A stretch of 64,000 bases of DNA from an uncultured Clostridium sp. GTDB lineage: Bacteria > Bacillota > Clostridia > Lachnospirales > Lachnospiraceae. The stretch lies in assembly GCA_946498245.1 (NCBI GenBank), contig CAMMNN010000001.1, positions 1-64,000 on the forward strand. Direction: 5' to 3'. Numbering within the stretch: the stretch's first letter is position 1; each line of letters starts with the position of its first letter. Both the position numbers and the translations under genes were made by a program. The notes under the pieces are model-generated. The model did no database searches, had not been told where the DNA came from, and saw only the letters and a program-made list of their open reading frames with translations. Below are positions 24,022-33,952 of the stretch, one piece after another.

Positions 24022-26166
24022 TTGAAATCCAAACGCAATGCTATCTCAGAGCTGCCAGTGCTATATCTGATACTGGCGGTCAATTTTGTCAGCATCATTG
24101 TCCTTTCTCTGTTTAACTATTTTGCTTTTTACCATAACAGCAGAAATGCTTATGAAGAAAGCTTTGCTTCCTACGCCCAAAATGTGACAGAAACGTCCTT
24201 TGGGAATATAGATGAGGAAATCATGCAGATGATGTACAACATTCCGAATCTATATTTTTCACAGCTCCAGCAGAATGAGGCCATTTTGGCCCCTGCCAAA
24301 GAAAATCTGGAAGGCAATCCGGGGGTGGTGCGGGAATTGGTTTCCCGTCTCCAAATGCTTTCTCTGTCCAATCCGGGGGTGGTAAGCCTGGACATTTATT
24401 ATGAAAACACCGGAACGGCAGTAACAGGATTTTCCAACGTCCATTTTATTTCCGACAGTGAAGAACTGAAACGATACCTTCCCTGGTATGAAGCCTTTGA
24501 AAGCCAGGAGAAAAACTCGTGGTTTATGGAAGTGTCTCCCCATGCTTATCCCTTAAAGGAACCGGTTTTCAGCTATGTGTGCAGAACCGGGTATTCCATA
24601 CGGGATCAAAAGGGAATCGTAATCGCCATGCATATTTCACCGGAAAGCTTTGGGGATTACATTAACGAAAAAGATGGAACTCTGGAGATTCTGGCTTCAG
24701 ACGGCCGCCTTTTGTACAGGACGGCGGATACGGAGGGAAAGGAAGAGAATATGGAGTTTTCCTACGCTTCCACCTCCACAGGGCTCAGTTACCGGTACAC
24801 GGCAGAGAATCGGCTCTTTTTTGCAGATGTAAATTCCAAAAGCCAGGTATTTCTGTTTAACTTCGTCATATCCGTTGCATTAAATGTCCTGGTGATTTTG
24901 GGGATTTCTTATTACAGCAGCCGCATTTACCAAAGAAAGCTGGCGGATCTGTCGGAAGAAACCGGCGTTTCGCTGGATTCCTCAGGAAAGAACTTTGATC
25001 ATTCCATTGGGGAACTGAAAAAAGAAATCCGCACTCTTTGGGATACGGCCAACCGGTCAAAGGATCTCCAACGCCACAGCGCTGTCCGCTCCCTTCTTTT
25101 GGGAAGAAAGACAGATGAGGCGTATCAGGCGTTAAAGCCATGGCTGGAATACGATTCTTTCCGAATGGTAATCAGTCAGAAACAGGAGGAAGGGCCGGAC
25201 TTTTCAGAAGGGCTCCAGGAAGAGCTTCTGCAGTGGGAAAAGGAGGGAGAACTCCACGTCCTGGTTACGACAATGGAAAAAGGCGAGATCGTGGGGATCC
25301 TGAATTATCCGGAAGACCGGAAAGAGAAGTTGGAAAAGCAGTTGGAAGAACGACTGGGAAACTACCGGATTACCGTAGGGATTTCCTGCCGGACGGAAAA
25401 AGGGGAAATCAGGAGAGCCTATGAGGAATCTCTGGAAGCCGCCAGATACCGCTTTATTTTTCCGGAAACGGGGATACTGTTTCAGGATAAGCTGATTTTA
25501 GAAAAGAGAAAGAACCATGGAAGCCATTTAAAGCTTTTTAACAGCATGGAGAAGGACATTGACAATGAAAATCTGCTGGAGTTTAAGCTCCATCTGGAAA
25601 TGCTAATTACGTCATTTAAAAGCGGAAACTATACCATAGATTACTGCCTTTCTACCCTTAGGGATCTGGTAACGCTGCTCCATCAGATGATACAGCGCAG
25701 GGGCTTTGACACGAGGGTCATGTATGGATACGATCTGCGGCAATACTGCAAAGCCATACCGGACATTGACAGCTATCAGAATTGGCTGGAGGGCGTGTGC
25801 GAAATCTTCTTGAAAAATATCTTGATGAAAAAGAAGGAGCTGGACGCGGAAGGCGATTTGAAGGAAAAACTCACCCGCCTCATTGACGAAAATCTGGAAC
25901 GCGATATTTCCCTGGACTTTCTGTGCGATAAATTGTCTCTGCGTCCGGACGTACTCAGCAGAACCTTTAAACAGGTTATGGGAGAGGGCTATGGAGAGTA
26001 TGTAAAAAAGAAAAAGATGGAGAGAGCTGTAGAACTTTTGGACAGCGGGTCCAATATGAAAGAAATCGCCCAGCGGCTTGGGTACAGCTCCCCTCAGTAC
26101 TTTATTAAAGTGTTTAAAGAGTTTTACGGAAAGACGCCCTTCCAATTTAAAAAGAGCAGGCAGTAA
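24022..26166 (+). CDS. Membrane-bound AraC-family regulator with extracellular sensor
   Basis: The 714-residue product has TM segments at about residues 12-34 and 278-298 that bracket an extracytoplasmic Cache-like sensor domain (~35-275), then a cytoplasmic linker and a C-terminal AraC DNA-binding domain (residues ~610-714: KLTRLIDENLERDISLDFLC, LSRTFKQVMGEGYGEYV, MKEIAQRLGYSSPQYFIKVF, then KTPFQFKK). The start is TTG with an AGAGAGGGGG site. Proteins of this build sense sugars outside the cell and switch the neighbouring transporter/enzyme genes. It directly follows the first transporter set and ends seven bases from the opposing second AraC gene. Confidence 0.9.
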   Translation: MKSKRNAISELPVLYLILAVNFVSIIVLSLFNYFAFYHNSRNAYEESFASYAQNVTETSFGNIDEEIMQMMYNIPNLYFSQLQQNEAILAPAKENLEGNPGVVRELVSRLQMLSLSNPGVVSLDIYYENTGTAVTGFSNVHFISDSEELKRYLPWYEAFESQEKNSWFMEVSPHAYPLKEPVFSYVCRTGYSIRDQKGIVIAMHISPESFGDYINEKDGTLEILASDGRLLYRTADTEGKEENMEFSYASTSTGLSYRYTAENRLFFADVNSKSQVFLFNFVISVALNVLVILGISYYSSRIYQRKLADLSEETGVSLDSSGKNFDHSIGELKKEIRTLWDTANRSKDLQRHSAVRSLLLGRKTDEAYQALKPWLEYDSFRMVISQKQEEGPDFSEGLQEELLQWEKEGELHVLVTTMEKGEIVGILNYPEDRKEKLEKQLEERLGNYRITVGISCRTEKGEIRRAYEESLEAARYRFIFPETGILFQDKLILEKRKNHGSHLKLFNSMEKDIDNENLLEFKLHLEMLITSFKSGNYTIDYCLSTLRDLVTLLHQMIQRRGFDTRVMYGYDLRQYCKAIPDIDSYQNWLEGVCEIFLKNILMKKKELDAEGDLKEKLTRLIDENLERDISLDFLCDKLSLRPDVLSRTFKQVMGEGYGEYVKKKKMERAVELLDSGSNMKEIAQRLGYSSPQYFIKVFKEFYGKTPFQFKKSRQ

Positions 26167-26173
26167 CTTTTTC

Positions 26174-28381
26174 TCAAGGGCTCTCTTTCCGGCTTTCTGC
26201 AGCTATTTTCCGGTATTCTCCCGGGGTCACTCCCTGGTTTAGTTTAAATCTTCTGGTAAAGCTGGAAACATTGTAATAGCCCACCTGTTCGGAAATTTCT
26301 TTTAAGGGCAGGTCGCTGGAGGCCAAAAGTTCTTTAGCCTTCTGGATCCGCAGGCTAATGGTGTAATCCATTACATTCTGCCCCGTCTGTTCCTTATAAA
26401 ACTTGCTGAAAGCAGGCAGAGTCATGTCAAAATGCTCCGCTGCCTCATAAACGGAAAAATCACACCGCAGGCAGTTTGCCTTTAAATACTCAGCCACTTC
26501 GTTCATATCCACCTTTTTTGACGCCGGATCCGGAAGAATGGCCAACTGGCTGCTCCAGTTCTGGAGCATTTCAATGATTTCCCCGGCGGTTTCCATGCCG
26601 GACAGTTCAATGGGAGAACTGCCGGCGTTTCTCTGGCTGCGGAACTGGGCGTTTACCAGGCGGATCAGGTCAAAGCAGATGCTTCTTGCCAGATAGAGAG
26701 GGAGGGAGTTGTCCTCCATAAACCGGATAATGTCCTGGATGGCGGCCCGGATATTGCTCTCGCTGCGGGAGGCAAGGGCGCTCCGCAGAACTTCAAACTC
26801 CTGATGGGGATAGACGATACCGCTGTATTGGGAAGTCTGGATTTCCGAAAAATCAATAATGGTTCCATTGCCTTTCACAAACCGATAGTCCAGGGCGCTG
26901 GCGGCTTCCATGTAGGACTGGGGGATCTGCTCCGCAGAATCTATTACCGACCCGGTTCCAATGGTACAGACCAGCCCCTTCTTTTTTGACAGCATGGTTT
27001 GGAGCTTCTGGAGCTCTTTGGCTGTGGGGAAGCTCTGCTCCGGCAGATTCAGAAGAAAAATCACCTGGTTTGAGTGGAAGGTGTGGAGATAGTAGTAAAC
27101 CGGGAACCGCTCAAACTGCTTTTTTATATCATCGGCAAAGACGTCCAGATCCGTTACGGGGGTGTGAAGCAGCAGGACGGCCACAGTAAAGCAGGGATTG
27201 GGGAGAAATAAATCCAGCTCCGAGCAGTCCATATTGAAATCCGTCCGGTCGGCGTAGCTGCCCCTTAAAAGGCGGTAAATCCGTTCATTTTTTACAGCGG
27301 AAAGGCTGCTTTCCAGTTTTGTGGAAAGAACGGTGTTTTCCGTGGACAAATAGTCCAGGGCATTGGAAATATCGGAAAGTTCATTTTTAGAAGAAATTTC
27401 CGGAGAGATCTCCTTTGCCTTGTTTCTGAGCCGCCGTATGGGATCGTAATTGGCTTTCTGCAGGAAATAAATGGCAAGGCTGGACAAAAAAAGAATAATA
27501 GCCATGGCCAGAAGGTAATCTCTCATAATAGAAGAAACCTGAGAGAAGGTGGTCTGGCTGTCCGGCAGAAAGGCGCAGTAAAGCCACCCGTTTTCGTAAG
27601 ACGCTGAGGTACGGAGAATATACCTGGTATCGCCTATGGAAACGGAAGGCGGGATCTGTCCGGACTGGAAAAATCCGGAAAGGGCCGGACGCATAACATC
27701 AGCGTCGCCCATGGTCATAACGACGCTGCCGGAATCATCTAAAATATAAGTCTGGGCCTGATAAGCCTGCAGCTTGTCGCTGGTAAGCTGCCGGAGAGAA
27801 TCTTGGTTTACTAAAAACAGCACAGCCCCGTTGTATTTCTGGTAATCCGTATAAAGAGGCCAGGAAAAGAACATTTTTTCCTGTTCAGGCAAAAAGAAAA
27901 GGACAGGGGCAGGAGTAGTGCGGATAAGCTCTTCGGAAAAGGAAGCGGCTTCCGGATACATACGGCTGAAAAAGTAATCTGTGGCGCAGGTGGTGGCAGT
28001 CGTAGCCACATAATCGCCGCCGGCGGGAACCAGGATAATGTCCTCAAAAAAAGGATTGGCGGCGGACAGGGTTGCTAAATAGGCGATGGCAGGCTTTAAA
28101 TCCAGGAGATTTTCGGCGGCTGCGGCCTGATGGATAGCGTCAGTGAGAGTGAGCTGGCTTACGATTTTTTCCATGGAGTCAATCTCATTGTCAAGGCGGG
28201 TGCTGGTCTGCCGCAGCTCCAGATCCACAGTTTCATAGATCTCGGCATAAAACTTTTTCATAAACCGGGAGGAGTAAAAAACAGTCAGAATGGTAATGGG
28301 GATCATTAAAACAATAAGATAAGAAACCAGATACCGGATATAGTGTCGCCCAAAGTCCTTCTGACGGATAAACGCAAGCAT
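26174..28381 (-). CDS. Second membrane-bound AraC-family regulator
   Basis: The 735-residue product has TM segments at residues ~15-37 and ~290-312 flanking a Cache-type extracellular region, and a C-terminal AraC domain: EVAEYLKANCLRCDFSVYEA, LPAFSKFYKEQTGQNVMDYT, LKEISEQVGYYNVSSFTRRF, then VTPGEYRK. It is oriented toward the first AraC gene and away from the second transporter set starting at 28780, so it probably controls that set from the shared 28382-28779 region. The pair gives the locus two independent extracellular sensors, perhaps for different chain lengths or sulfation states of the glycan. Confidence 0.9.
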   Translation of the reverse strand: MLAFIRQKDFGRHYIRYLVSYLIVLMIPITILTVFYSSRFMKKFYAEIYETVDLELRQTSTRLDNEIDSMEKIVSQLTLTDAIHQAAAAENLLDLKPAIAYLATLSAANPFFEDIILVPAGGDYVATTATTCATDYFFSRMYPEAASFSEELIRTTPAPVLFFLPEQEKMFFSWPLYTDYQKYNGAVLFLVNQDSLRQLTSDKLQAYQAQTYILDDSGSVVMTMGDADVMRPALSGFFQSGQIPPSVSIGDTRYILRTSASYENGWLYCAFLPDSQTTFSQVSSIMRDYLLAMAIILFLSSLAIYFLQKANYDPIRRLRNKAKEISPEISSKNELSDISNALDYLSTENTVLSTKLESSLSAVKNERIYRLLRGSYADRTDFNMDCSELDLFLPNPCFTVAVLLLHTPVTDLDVFADDIKKQFERFPVYYYLHTFHSNQVIFLLNLPEQSFPTAKELQKLQTMLSKKKGLVCTIGTGSVIDSAEQIPQSYMEAASALDYRFVKGNGTIIDFSEIQTSQYSGIVYPHQEFEVLRSALASRSESNIRAAIQDIIRFMEDNSLPLYLARSICFDLIRLVNAQFRSQRNAGSSPIELSGMETAGEIIEMLQNWSSQLAILPDPASKKVDMNEVAEYLKANCLRCDFSVYEAAEHFDMTLPAFSKFYKEQTGQNVMDYTISLRIQKAKELLASSDLPLKEISEQVGYYNVSSFTRRFKLNQGVTPGEYRKIAAESRKESP

Positions 28382-28516
28382 TTTTCAAGCCCCTCTTTCG
28401 TGGAAATCGTAACAGTCCGGCCATGCAGAAACGGCTGAACCGTAACCCAATTATAGAATAATCGCCGGATCCTTTCAAGGGAAAAATTCCAAGCACTCCT
28501 GAAAAACCTCACAGCC

Positions 28517-28544
28517 TTGACAATATTTTCCTATATTTTATAGT
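28517..28544 (+). promoter_or_regulatory. Promoter of the second transporter/enzyme operon
   Basis: TTGACA (28517-28522), 16-base spacer, TATAGT (28539-28544) point right, leaving a ~235-base leader before the permease ATG (28780). The leader contains short purine-rich repeats (GCAAAA, GGTCAAAAAGGGTTAAAAGG near 28640-28680) but no gene. The remainder of the 28382-28779 gap must also hold the minus-strand promoter of the AraC gene. Confidence 0.7.
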
Positions 28545-28779
28545 GAATAATGTTGTAAAAATGCCGTATTTTTGCCGGAAATACAATAAAAATCACACAA
28601 ATACCGAGAAAAACTCCAGTAATGTCCAGTGCAAAATATGCAAAGCGGGCAAAAACGGTCAAAAAGGGTTAAAAGGGGAGTTAAATAATGTGAATTGAAA
28701 TCAGGACACGGTTTCGGTATGGTAAGGGCAAGAGCACAGACAAGACCTGTGAGAGTGTGAAGGAGGTTGGTATCACCAT

Positions 28780-29739
28780 ATGAAAAAGTCCAGTAATGAG
28801 GGCGGAGCCGTGAGAGTTTCCAAACGGCCCCTTGCGTACCGGATACGCAGAAACTTATATAAAGACTGGCAGCTTTTGCTGCTGTGCGCCCTTCCGGTAC
28901 TGTATTTTGTAATCTTCCATTATATCCCCATGTACGGAGTGCAGATTGCCTTTAAAGATTTCCGGGCAGTAGACGGCATCTGGGGAAGCGCCTGGTGCGG
29001 ATTTGACCATTTTAAACGGTTCTTTTCCTCTTCCCAGTTTTGGCCCCTGATAAAAAACACCCTGGGCCTCAGCTTTTTGCAGATCCTTTTGGGATTTCCC
29101 GTGCCGATTCTGTTTGCCATTATGCTGAATCAGATGAAAAACGAGAAGTACCGGAAATTCGTGCAGTCCGTAGCCTACTGCCCCCACTTTATCTCCGTTG
29201 TGGTTCTGACAGGTATGCTGTACATCTTCCTGTCTCCCAGAAACGGGATCTTGAATAATATAATTCAATTTTTCGGCGGAGATCCTATTTTCTTTTTAGG
29301 AGAAGCCAAATACTTTAAAATGACCTTTGTTCTCTCCGGAATCTGGCAGAATGCCGGGTGGAGCGCCATTATTTACATAGCGGCTCTGGCGGGAATCAGC
29401 CCGGATCTGTACGAGGCGGCCCAGGTAGACGGGGCCAATAAGTGGCAGCGGATTTGGTACATCGATATTCCGGGGATCCTTCCTACCATTATTATGATGT
29501 TGATTTTGGAAGTAGGAAAGGTGATGAACCTGGGATTCCAGAAAGCCTACCTGATGCAGAACGCCCAGAACCTGGCGGCCAGTGAGATTATTTCCACTTA
29601 CATTTATAAGGTAGGTCTTATTGACGCCCAATACAGCTACTCAACGGCCATAAATCTGTTTAACAATCTGGTCAATATTATTTTACTGGTTACGGTAAAC
29701 TGGATTGCAAAGAAAACGACAGAAAACAGTCTGTGGTAA
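28780..29739 (+). CDS. ABC sugar transporter permease, second set (LplB type)
   Basis: The 319-residue product has six TM segments, the PMYGVQIAFKDFRAVDGIWG block and the EAA loop LYEAAQVDGANKWQRIWYID at residues ~205-225. It is a paralogue of the permease at 22133. It heads the second operon: permease, permease, binding protein, sulfatase, DUF2264, GH88 and a 620-residue protein. The GGAGG site is 13 bases from the ATG, slightly far. Confidence 0.92.
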   Translation: MKKSSNEGGAVRVSKRPLAYRIRRNLYKDWQLLLLCALPVLYFVIFHYIPMYGVQIAFKDFRAVDGIWGSAWCGFDHFKRFFSSSQFWPLIKNTLGLSFLQILLGFPVPILFAIMLNQMKNEKYRKFVQSVAYCPHFISVVVLTGMLYIFLSPRNGILNNIIQFFGGDPIFFLGEAKYFKMTFVLSGIWQNAGWSAIIYIAALAGISPDLYEAAQVDGANKWQRIWYIDIPGILPTIIMMLILEVGKVMNLGFQKAYLMQNAQNLAASEIISTYIYKVGLIDAQYSYSTAINLFNNLVNIILLVTVNWIAKKTTENSLW

Positions 29740-29750
29740 GGAGGAGCAAT

Positions 29751-30662
29751 ATGTTTCACAAAAAAAGAAAAATGCACAGAAGCTTTGGAACCCAGTCCAT
29801 GGCGGATCGGCTCTTTGACATCTTTAATTACACGGCCTTAGGCTTAGTGGCCCTGATGGTACTGTACCCCCTGTACTTTATCGTGATTGCTTCCTTTTCG
29901 GATCCTGTGGCCATTAACAACGGAAAGGTGTCCTTCTGGCCTGTGGGCTTTAATACACTGGGCTATCAGCGGATTTTTGAAAACACCAAAATATGGCGTT
30001 CCTACAGCAATACCATTTTCTACACCGTAGTGGGAACCACCATCAATGTAATTATGACCATGATGTTTGCCTATCCGTTAAGCAGGAAAAACTTTTTTGC
30101 CCGGAAGCCCCTGACCCTCTTTGCCATGTTCACCATGTATTTCCAGGGAGGAATGATTCCCACCTATTTGTGGGTCAATGCTCTCCATCTGTACAATACC
30201 CCGTGGATTATGGTTTTGCTGCCGGCCATCAATGTCTTTAACCTGATTATTGCTATTAACTATATCAAAAATAATATTCCGGAGGAATTGTACGAAGCGG
30301 CGTCTATAGACGGCTGCAGCCACATTAAGTACTTTGTCCAGGTGGTGCTGCCCCTGTCTAAGACCATTATGGTGGTACTGACGCTTTATTACGGAGTGGC
30401 CCATTGGAATGAGTTTATGAACGGCCTTATTTATCTGAGAGATGAGGGACTCCACCCCCTGCAGCTTACTCTGCGGAGCATTCTTCTGCAGAATCAGGCG
30501 TCGGGGCTGGGAGATGTGGACAGCATCATCGAACAGCAGAAAGCGGCGGAATTAATTAAATACGGCGTAATTATTGTTTCGACTCTGCCGGTATTGGTCA
30601 TTTATCCTTTCCTGCAGAAGCATTTTGCCAAAGGAGTTATGGTGGGCTCTGTCAAAGGCTAG
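29751..30662 (+). CDS. ABC sugar transporter permease, second set (LplC type)
   Basis: The product (303 residues) has six TM segments, the EAA-like loop LYEAASIDGCSHIKYFVQVV and the same closing motif FLQKHFAKGVMVGSVKG as its paralogue at 23088. A GTG at 29733 overlaps the previous gene's end, but ATG 29751 stands right after GGAGG and is preferred. Works with the permease at 28780 and the lipoprotein at 30713. Confidence 0.92.
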   Translation: MFHKKRKMHRSFGTQSMADRLFDIFNYTALGLVALMVLYPLYFIVIASFSDPVAINNGKVSFWPVGFNTLGYQRIFENTKIWRSYSNTIFYTVVGTTINVIMTMMFAYPLSRKNFFARKPLTLFAMFTMYFQGGMIPTYLWVNALHLYNTPWIMVLLPAINVFNLIIAINYIKNNIPEELYEAASIDGCSHIKYFVQVVLPLSKTIMVVLTLYYGVAHWNEFMNGLIYLRDEGLHPLQLTLRSILLQNQASGLGDVDSIIEQQKAAELIKYGVIIVSTLPVLVIYPFLQKHFAKGVMVGSVKG

Positions 30663-30712
30663 TGCCTTAGAAGGCAATCACCAACAATTATAAAAAACAG
30701 GAGGAAACGAGA

Positions 30713-32347
30713 ATGAGAAAACGAGTTATTATGGCTTTTGCGGCTGCGGCCCTGACAGCGTCCGCTATGGCCGGCTGTGTACCCCAGGCCACATCAGAAA
30801 CGGAGGCGGCTTCCACTGCTGCAGTTGCGGAAGGGGAGGAACTGGTTATTAATAAGGAGGGGCTTCCCATTGTAAACCAGCCCATTACCTATGAGATTGC
30901 AGCCAATACCCAGAAGAATAAAAACTTCAAGGATTTGGAATATTTCCAGAAATTGGAAGAGTCTACCAATGTCATTATCAACTGGAACATGACCCCGGAG
31001 GTGGGCTGGAATGAGAAGAAGAGTCTTTTATTTGCCGGGAACACCCTTCCTGACGCTTTTTACGGCCAGGACATTTTGACAGATGTGGATATTACGAAAT
31101 ACGGCTCCCAGGGAATGTTGATTCCCTTAAACGACTTAATTGACGAGTACGCCCCTAATTTAAAAGCTATTTTGGACGAAAATCCCCAGTACCGCAAACA
31201 GATCACAGCGCCGGACGGCAATATTTATTCGCTGCCGTCTATTACAGAGCTGAATCCTACTACCCATGACAAGCTGTTCATTAATAAATCCTGGCTGGAT
31301 ACTCTGGGACTGGAGGTTCCCACGACCAAGGAAGAGTTTGAAGCCGTCCTTCAGGCATTCAAAGACGGAGATCCCAACGGAAACGGGGAGGCCGACGAGA
31401 TTCCCTTTACCTTCCGCATGAACTCCAACGACCCTTATAACAGACAGAACGGCCTTCAGTCCATGTTTGGAACTTTCGGCCAGTTGGACGATATTTACCA
31501 TTTTATCGTAAAGGACGGAAAAGTTATTTACACGCCCCAGACAGAGCCTTATAAAGAAGCTATTTCCTGGTTCCATGACCTCTACGCCCAGGGCCTTCTG
31601 GACAAAGAAGCTTTTACCCATGACCTGAACGTATACTTTGCAAAGATTCAGGATCCGGGAAAGATCGTAGGCGCATTTTTAGGCTGGAGCCGCAACGCTA
31701 CGGCAGCAGGAAATAAAGACGATTTTGTGGTTATGGCGCCGCTGCCGGACGAAGATGGCAACCAGGTTTGGAGAAGAGTCGAGTCCAAGCTGGTATCAAA
31801 AGGAGCCTTTGCCATTACCAGCGAAGCGGAGCATCCGGAAGTGCTGATGCGGTGGATCGACCAGTCTTATGAACCGGAAAATTCCCTTCAGGTAAACCAG
31901 GGACTCTTTGGCCACGCTTTGGAGAAAACCGAGGACGGAGGCTATCGCTATAAGGAACTGGAAGACGGAATGACCTTAGATACCGTAATTCATGATTACA
32001 GTCCCGGAAACGACGGCGTATGCGCTGTAATGAAACCCACCATTGAGAAGCTGGAGCTCAATGCGAACCTGCAAGAGCGTCAGGAACTGGACGAGTTCTA
32101 TGCTCCCTACAATGCCCCTGCAGATGAAGTGTACCCCAATGTGCTCTTTACCGAGGAAGAGGTTGAGGAAATCGGCATTTTGCAGACGGATATTGACTCC
32201 TACGTAATCCAGAAGTACGCCACGTGGATTGCAGAAGGCGGAGTTGAGGAAGAGTGGGACGAGTTCCAGAAGAAGCTGGAAGATATGAATGTAGAACGCT
32301 ACAAGGAAATCTACCAGCAGGCATATGACCGTTACAACGCGGAATAA
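30713..32347 (+). CDS. ABC sugar transporter, extracellular binding lipoprotein, second set
   Basis: The 544-residue product carries a lipoprotein signal (MRKRVIMAFAAAALTASAMAGC), a short linker, and a family-1 binding fold with FAGNTLPDAFYGQDIL, INKSWLDTLGLEVPTTKEEFEAV and a DGDPNGNGEADEIPF calcium-type loop. In this operon it follows the permeases, opposite to the order in the first set. A small TGCCTT/AAGGCA hairpin (30663-30676) lies in the gap before it and may mark an RNA processing point. Having two binding proteins in one locus suggests two related ligands. Confidence 0.92.
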   Translation: MRKRVIMAFAAAALTASAMAGCVPQATSETEAASTAAVAEGEELVINKEGLPIVNQPITYEIAANTQKNKNFKDLEYFQKLEESTNVIINWNMTPEVGWNEKKSLLFAGNTLPDAFYGQDILTDVDITKYGSQGMLIPLNDLIDEYAPNLKAILDENPQYRKQITAPDGNIYSLPSITELNPTTHDKLFINKSWLDTLGLEVPTTKEEFEAVLQAFKDGDPNGNGEADEIPFTFRMNSNDPYNRQNGLQSMFGTFGQLDDIYHFIVKDGKVIYTPQTEPYKEAISWFHDLYAQGLLDKEAFTHDLNVYFAKIQDPGKIVGAFLGWSRNATAAGNKDDFVVMAPLPDEDGNQVWRRVESKLVSKGAFAITSEAEHPEVLMRWIDQSYEPENSLQVNQGLFGHALEKTEDGGYRYKELEDGMTLDTVIHDYSPGNDGVCAVMKPTIEKLELNANLQERQELDEFYAPYNAPADEVYPNVLFTEEEVEEIGILQTDIDSYVIQKYATWIAEGGVEEEWDEFQKKLEDMNVERYKEIYQQAYDRYNAE

Positions 32348-32410
32348 AAGAGAGAGGGAGCCGTACATTAGCTGCGGCTTCCTTTTCCGGCAGCAGAAGG
32401 GAGAGAAGGA

Positions 32411-33874
32411 ATGAAGCCACACGTAATTATCATTATGGCGGATCAGCTCAGGGCCGACGTCCTGGGAAAAGGATTGACGCCCAATATCGATTCCATTGCG
32501 GCAGAAGGGGTGAAATTTAACCGAATGTACACCTCCTGCCCTTTGTGCGTTCCCGCCAGAGGCGCCTTTTTTACCGGAACCTACCCTAACCGCAACGGAT
32601 CCCTTATTAATCCCTGGGAACCGGCGGACGCCCGGTATGGGGACGTGAAAAAAGGCGTCGGCAATCTGTACGAAATGATGGAAAATGAATGGGAGAGTAT
32701 TCACAGCGGAAAGCAGCATCTCTACACAGAAGGAGGCAATCTGGAGAAACGGGAGGATTCCGCCACCCAATGGGCTTCCACAGAAGCCAGCTACAAAGAA
32801 TTTTTAAAAGAAAGGGGCGTTCCCATGCCGGGAGGGCCTGAGTTCAGGCTGCGGGTACCGGAGATGGTAAACGGGGCCGCCACAAGGGTCAGCCGGTATT
32901 CCAATGCCAAAACGGGGCGCTATGAGGCCGGCGAGGAGTTTTATTTTGATTCCTATTTTACGGAAAAGACTTTGGAAGCCTTAAAATCCAGGAACCGGGA
33001 AAAGCCCCTTTTGCTTAACGCCATGTTTCTGGCGCCTCACCCGCCCCTTCAGATCCCGGATCCCTGGTACAGCCTGGTGGGGGATCTGGAATTTGAAATG
33101 CCGGAAAACGTAGGGGTCTACTATCCCAGACAGTCGCCCCTGCAGATGTACAACCTTACAGGAGTCATTGGCTCCAAATACAGCCGGAAGGAGTGGAAGG
33201 AGGCCTGGAGAGTCTATTTGGGGCTGGTGGCCATGTTGGATCACTGTGTAGGCAGGCTTTTAGAAGAGCTGAAGGATCAGGGGATTTATGAGGACAGCCT
33301 GATTCTCTTTACCAGCGATCACGGAGAAATGTTGGGCTCCCACAGCCTGTTCCAGAAGATGTGTATGTACGAGGAGTCGGCCCGGGTACCCCTGTACATA
33401 AAGTTTCCCAAAGGCTTTCCTTTGGCCAAAAAGGAGATCCGCCAGGTAGTGGAGCACGTAGATGTGCTGCCGACATTGTGCGATTTCCTGGGACTGAAAG
33501 CGCCCCACCAGATGGACGGCCAGTCGTTAATGCCCCTGTTAAAAGGTCAGGTACAGGAAAATGAGGAGGAAACTGCTTTTATCCAGTACGACGGCAACGG
33601 CTCCCGATCCAACTTCCAGAGATGCGTAGTAAAAGGCAGATATAAATTAATTGTGGATTTCTTTAAGGACGAAACATTTTTTGAACTTTATAACATAGAA
33701 GACGACAGCCAGGAACGGGAGAATCTGCTGTTTTCTCCCCAATACGACGAAAAGGCCCGGGAACTAGCAGCCCTTTTGGCAGCCCATATGACGGCCACAG
33801 GGGATCTTCTGGCAATGCCGCCCTTTCACCCGGAGAAATTCCGGGAGAAGTACCAGGCCTTTCCTGCATCATAA
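32411..33874 (+). CDS. Cytosolic formylglycine-type sulfatase
   Basis: The 487-residue product is a type I sulfatase without signal peptide. Metal residues come from IIMADQLRADVLG (N-terminus) and LFTSDHGEMLGSH; the catalytic Cys46 lies in TSCPLCVPARGAFFTGTYP, the C-x-P-x-R motif that is oxidised to formylglycine, in Clostridia by a radical-SAM maturase (anSME), which is not in this window. It removes sulfate esters from sugar residues after import. The C-terminal sub-domain (YKLIVDFFKDETFFELYNIEDD) is complete. It lies between the binding protein and the DUF2264 gene. Confidence 0.93.
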   Translation: MKPHVIIIMADQLRADVLGKGLTPNIDSIAAEGVKFNRMYTSCPLCVPARGAFFTGTYPNRNGSLINPWEPADARYGDVKKGVGNLYEMMENEWESIHSGKQHLYTEGGNLEKREDSATQWASTEASYKEFLKERGVPMPGGPEFRLRVPEMVNGAATRVSRYSNAKTGRYEAGEEFYFDSYFTEKTLEALKSRNREKPLLLNAMFLAPHPPLQIPDPWYSLVGDLEFEMPENVGVYYPRQSPLQMYNLTGVIGSKYSRKEWKEAWRVYLGLVAMLDHCVGRLLEELKDQGIYEDSLILFTSDHGEMLGSHSLFQKMCMYEESARVPLYIKFPKGFPLAKKEIRQVVEHVDVLPTLCDFLGLKAPHQMDGQSLMPLLKGQVQENEEETAFIQYDGNGSRSNFQRCVVKGRYKLIVDFFKDETFFELYNIEDDSQERENLLFSPQYDEKARELAALLAAHMTATGDLLAMPPFHPEKFREKYQAFPAS

Positions 33875-33952
33875 AGAGAAGGCGAGAATACCAGACCGCG
33901 TCATAAGAAGAAAAGAATACCAGCCTGAAAATAAGAGGGGAGGAAAACCACC

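Noticed and set aside
31976-32770. 264-residue minus-strand frame
   Set aside because: Shadow across the end of the binding-protein gene and the start of the sulfatase gene, both of which are well supported on the plus strand.
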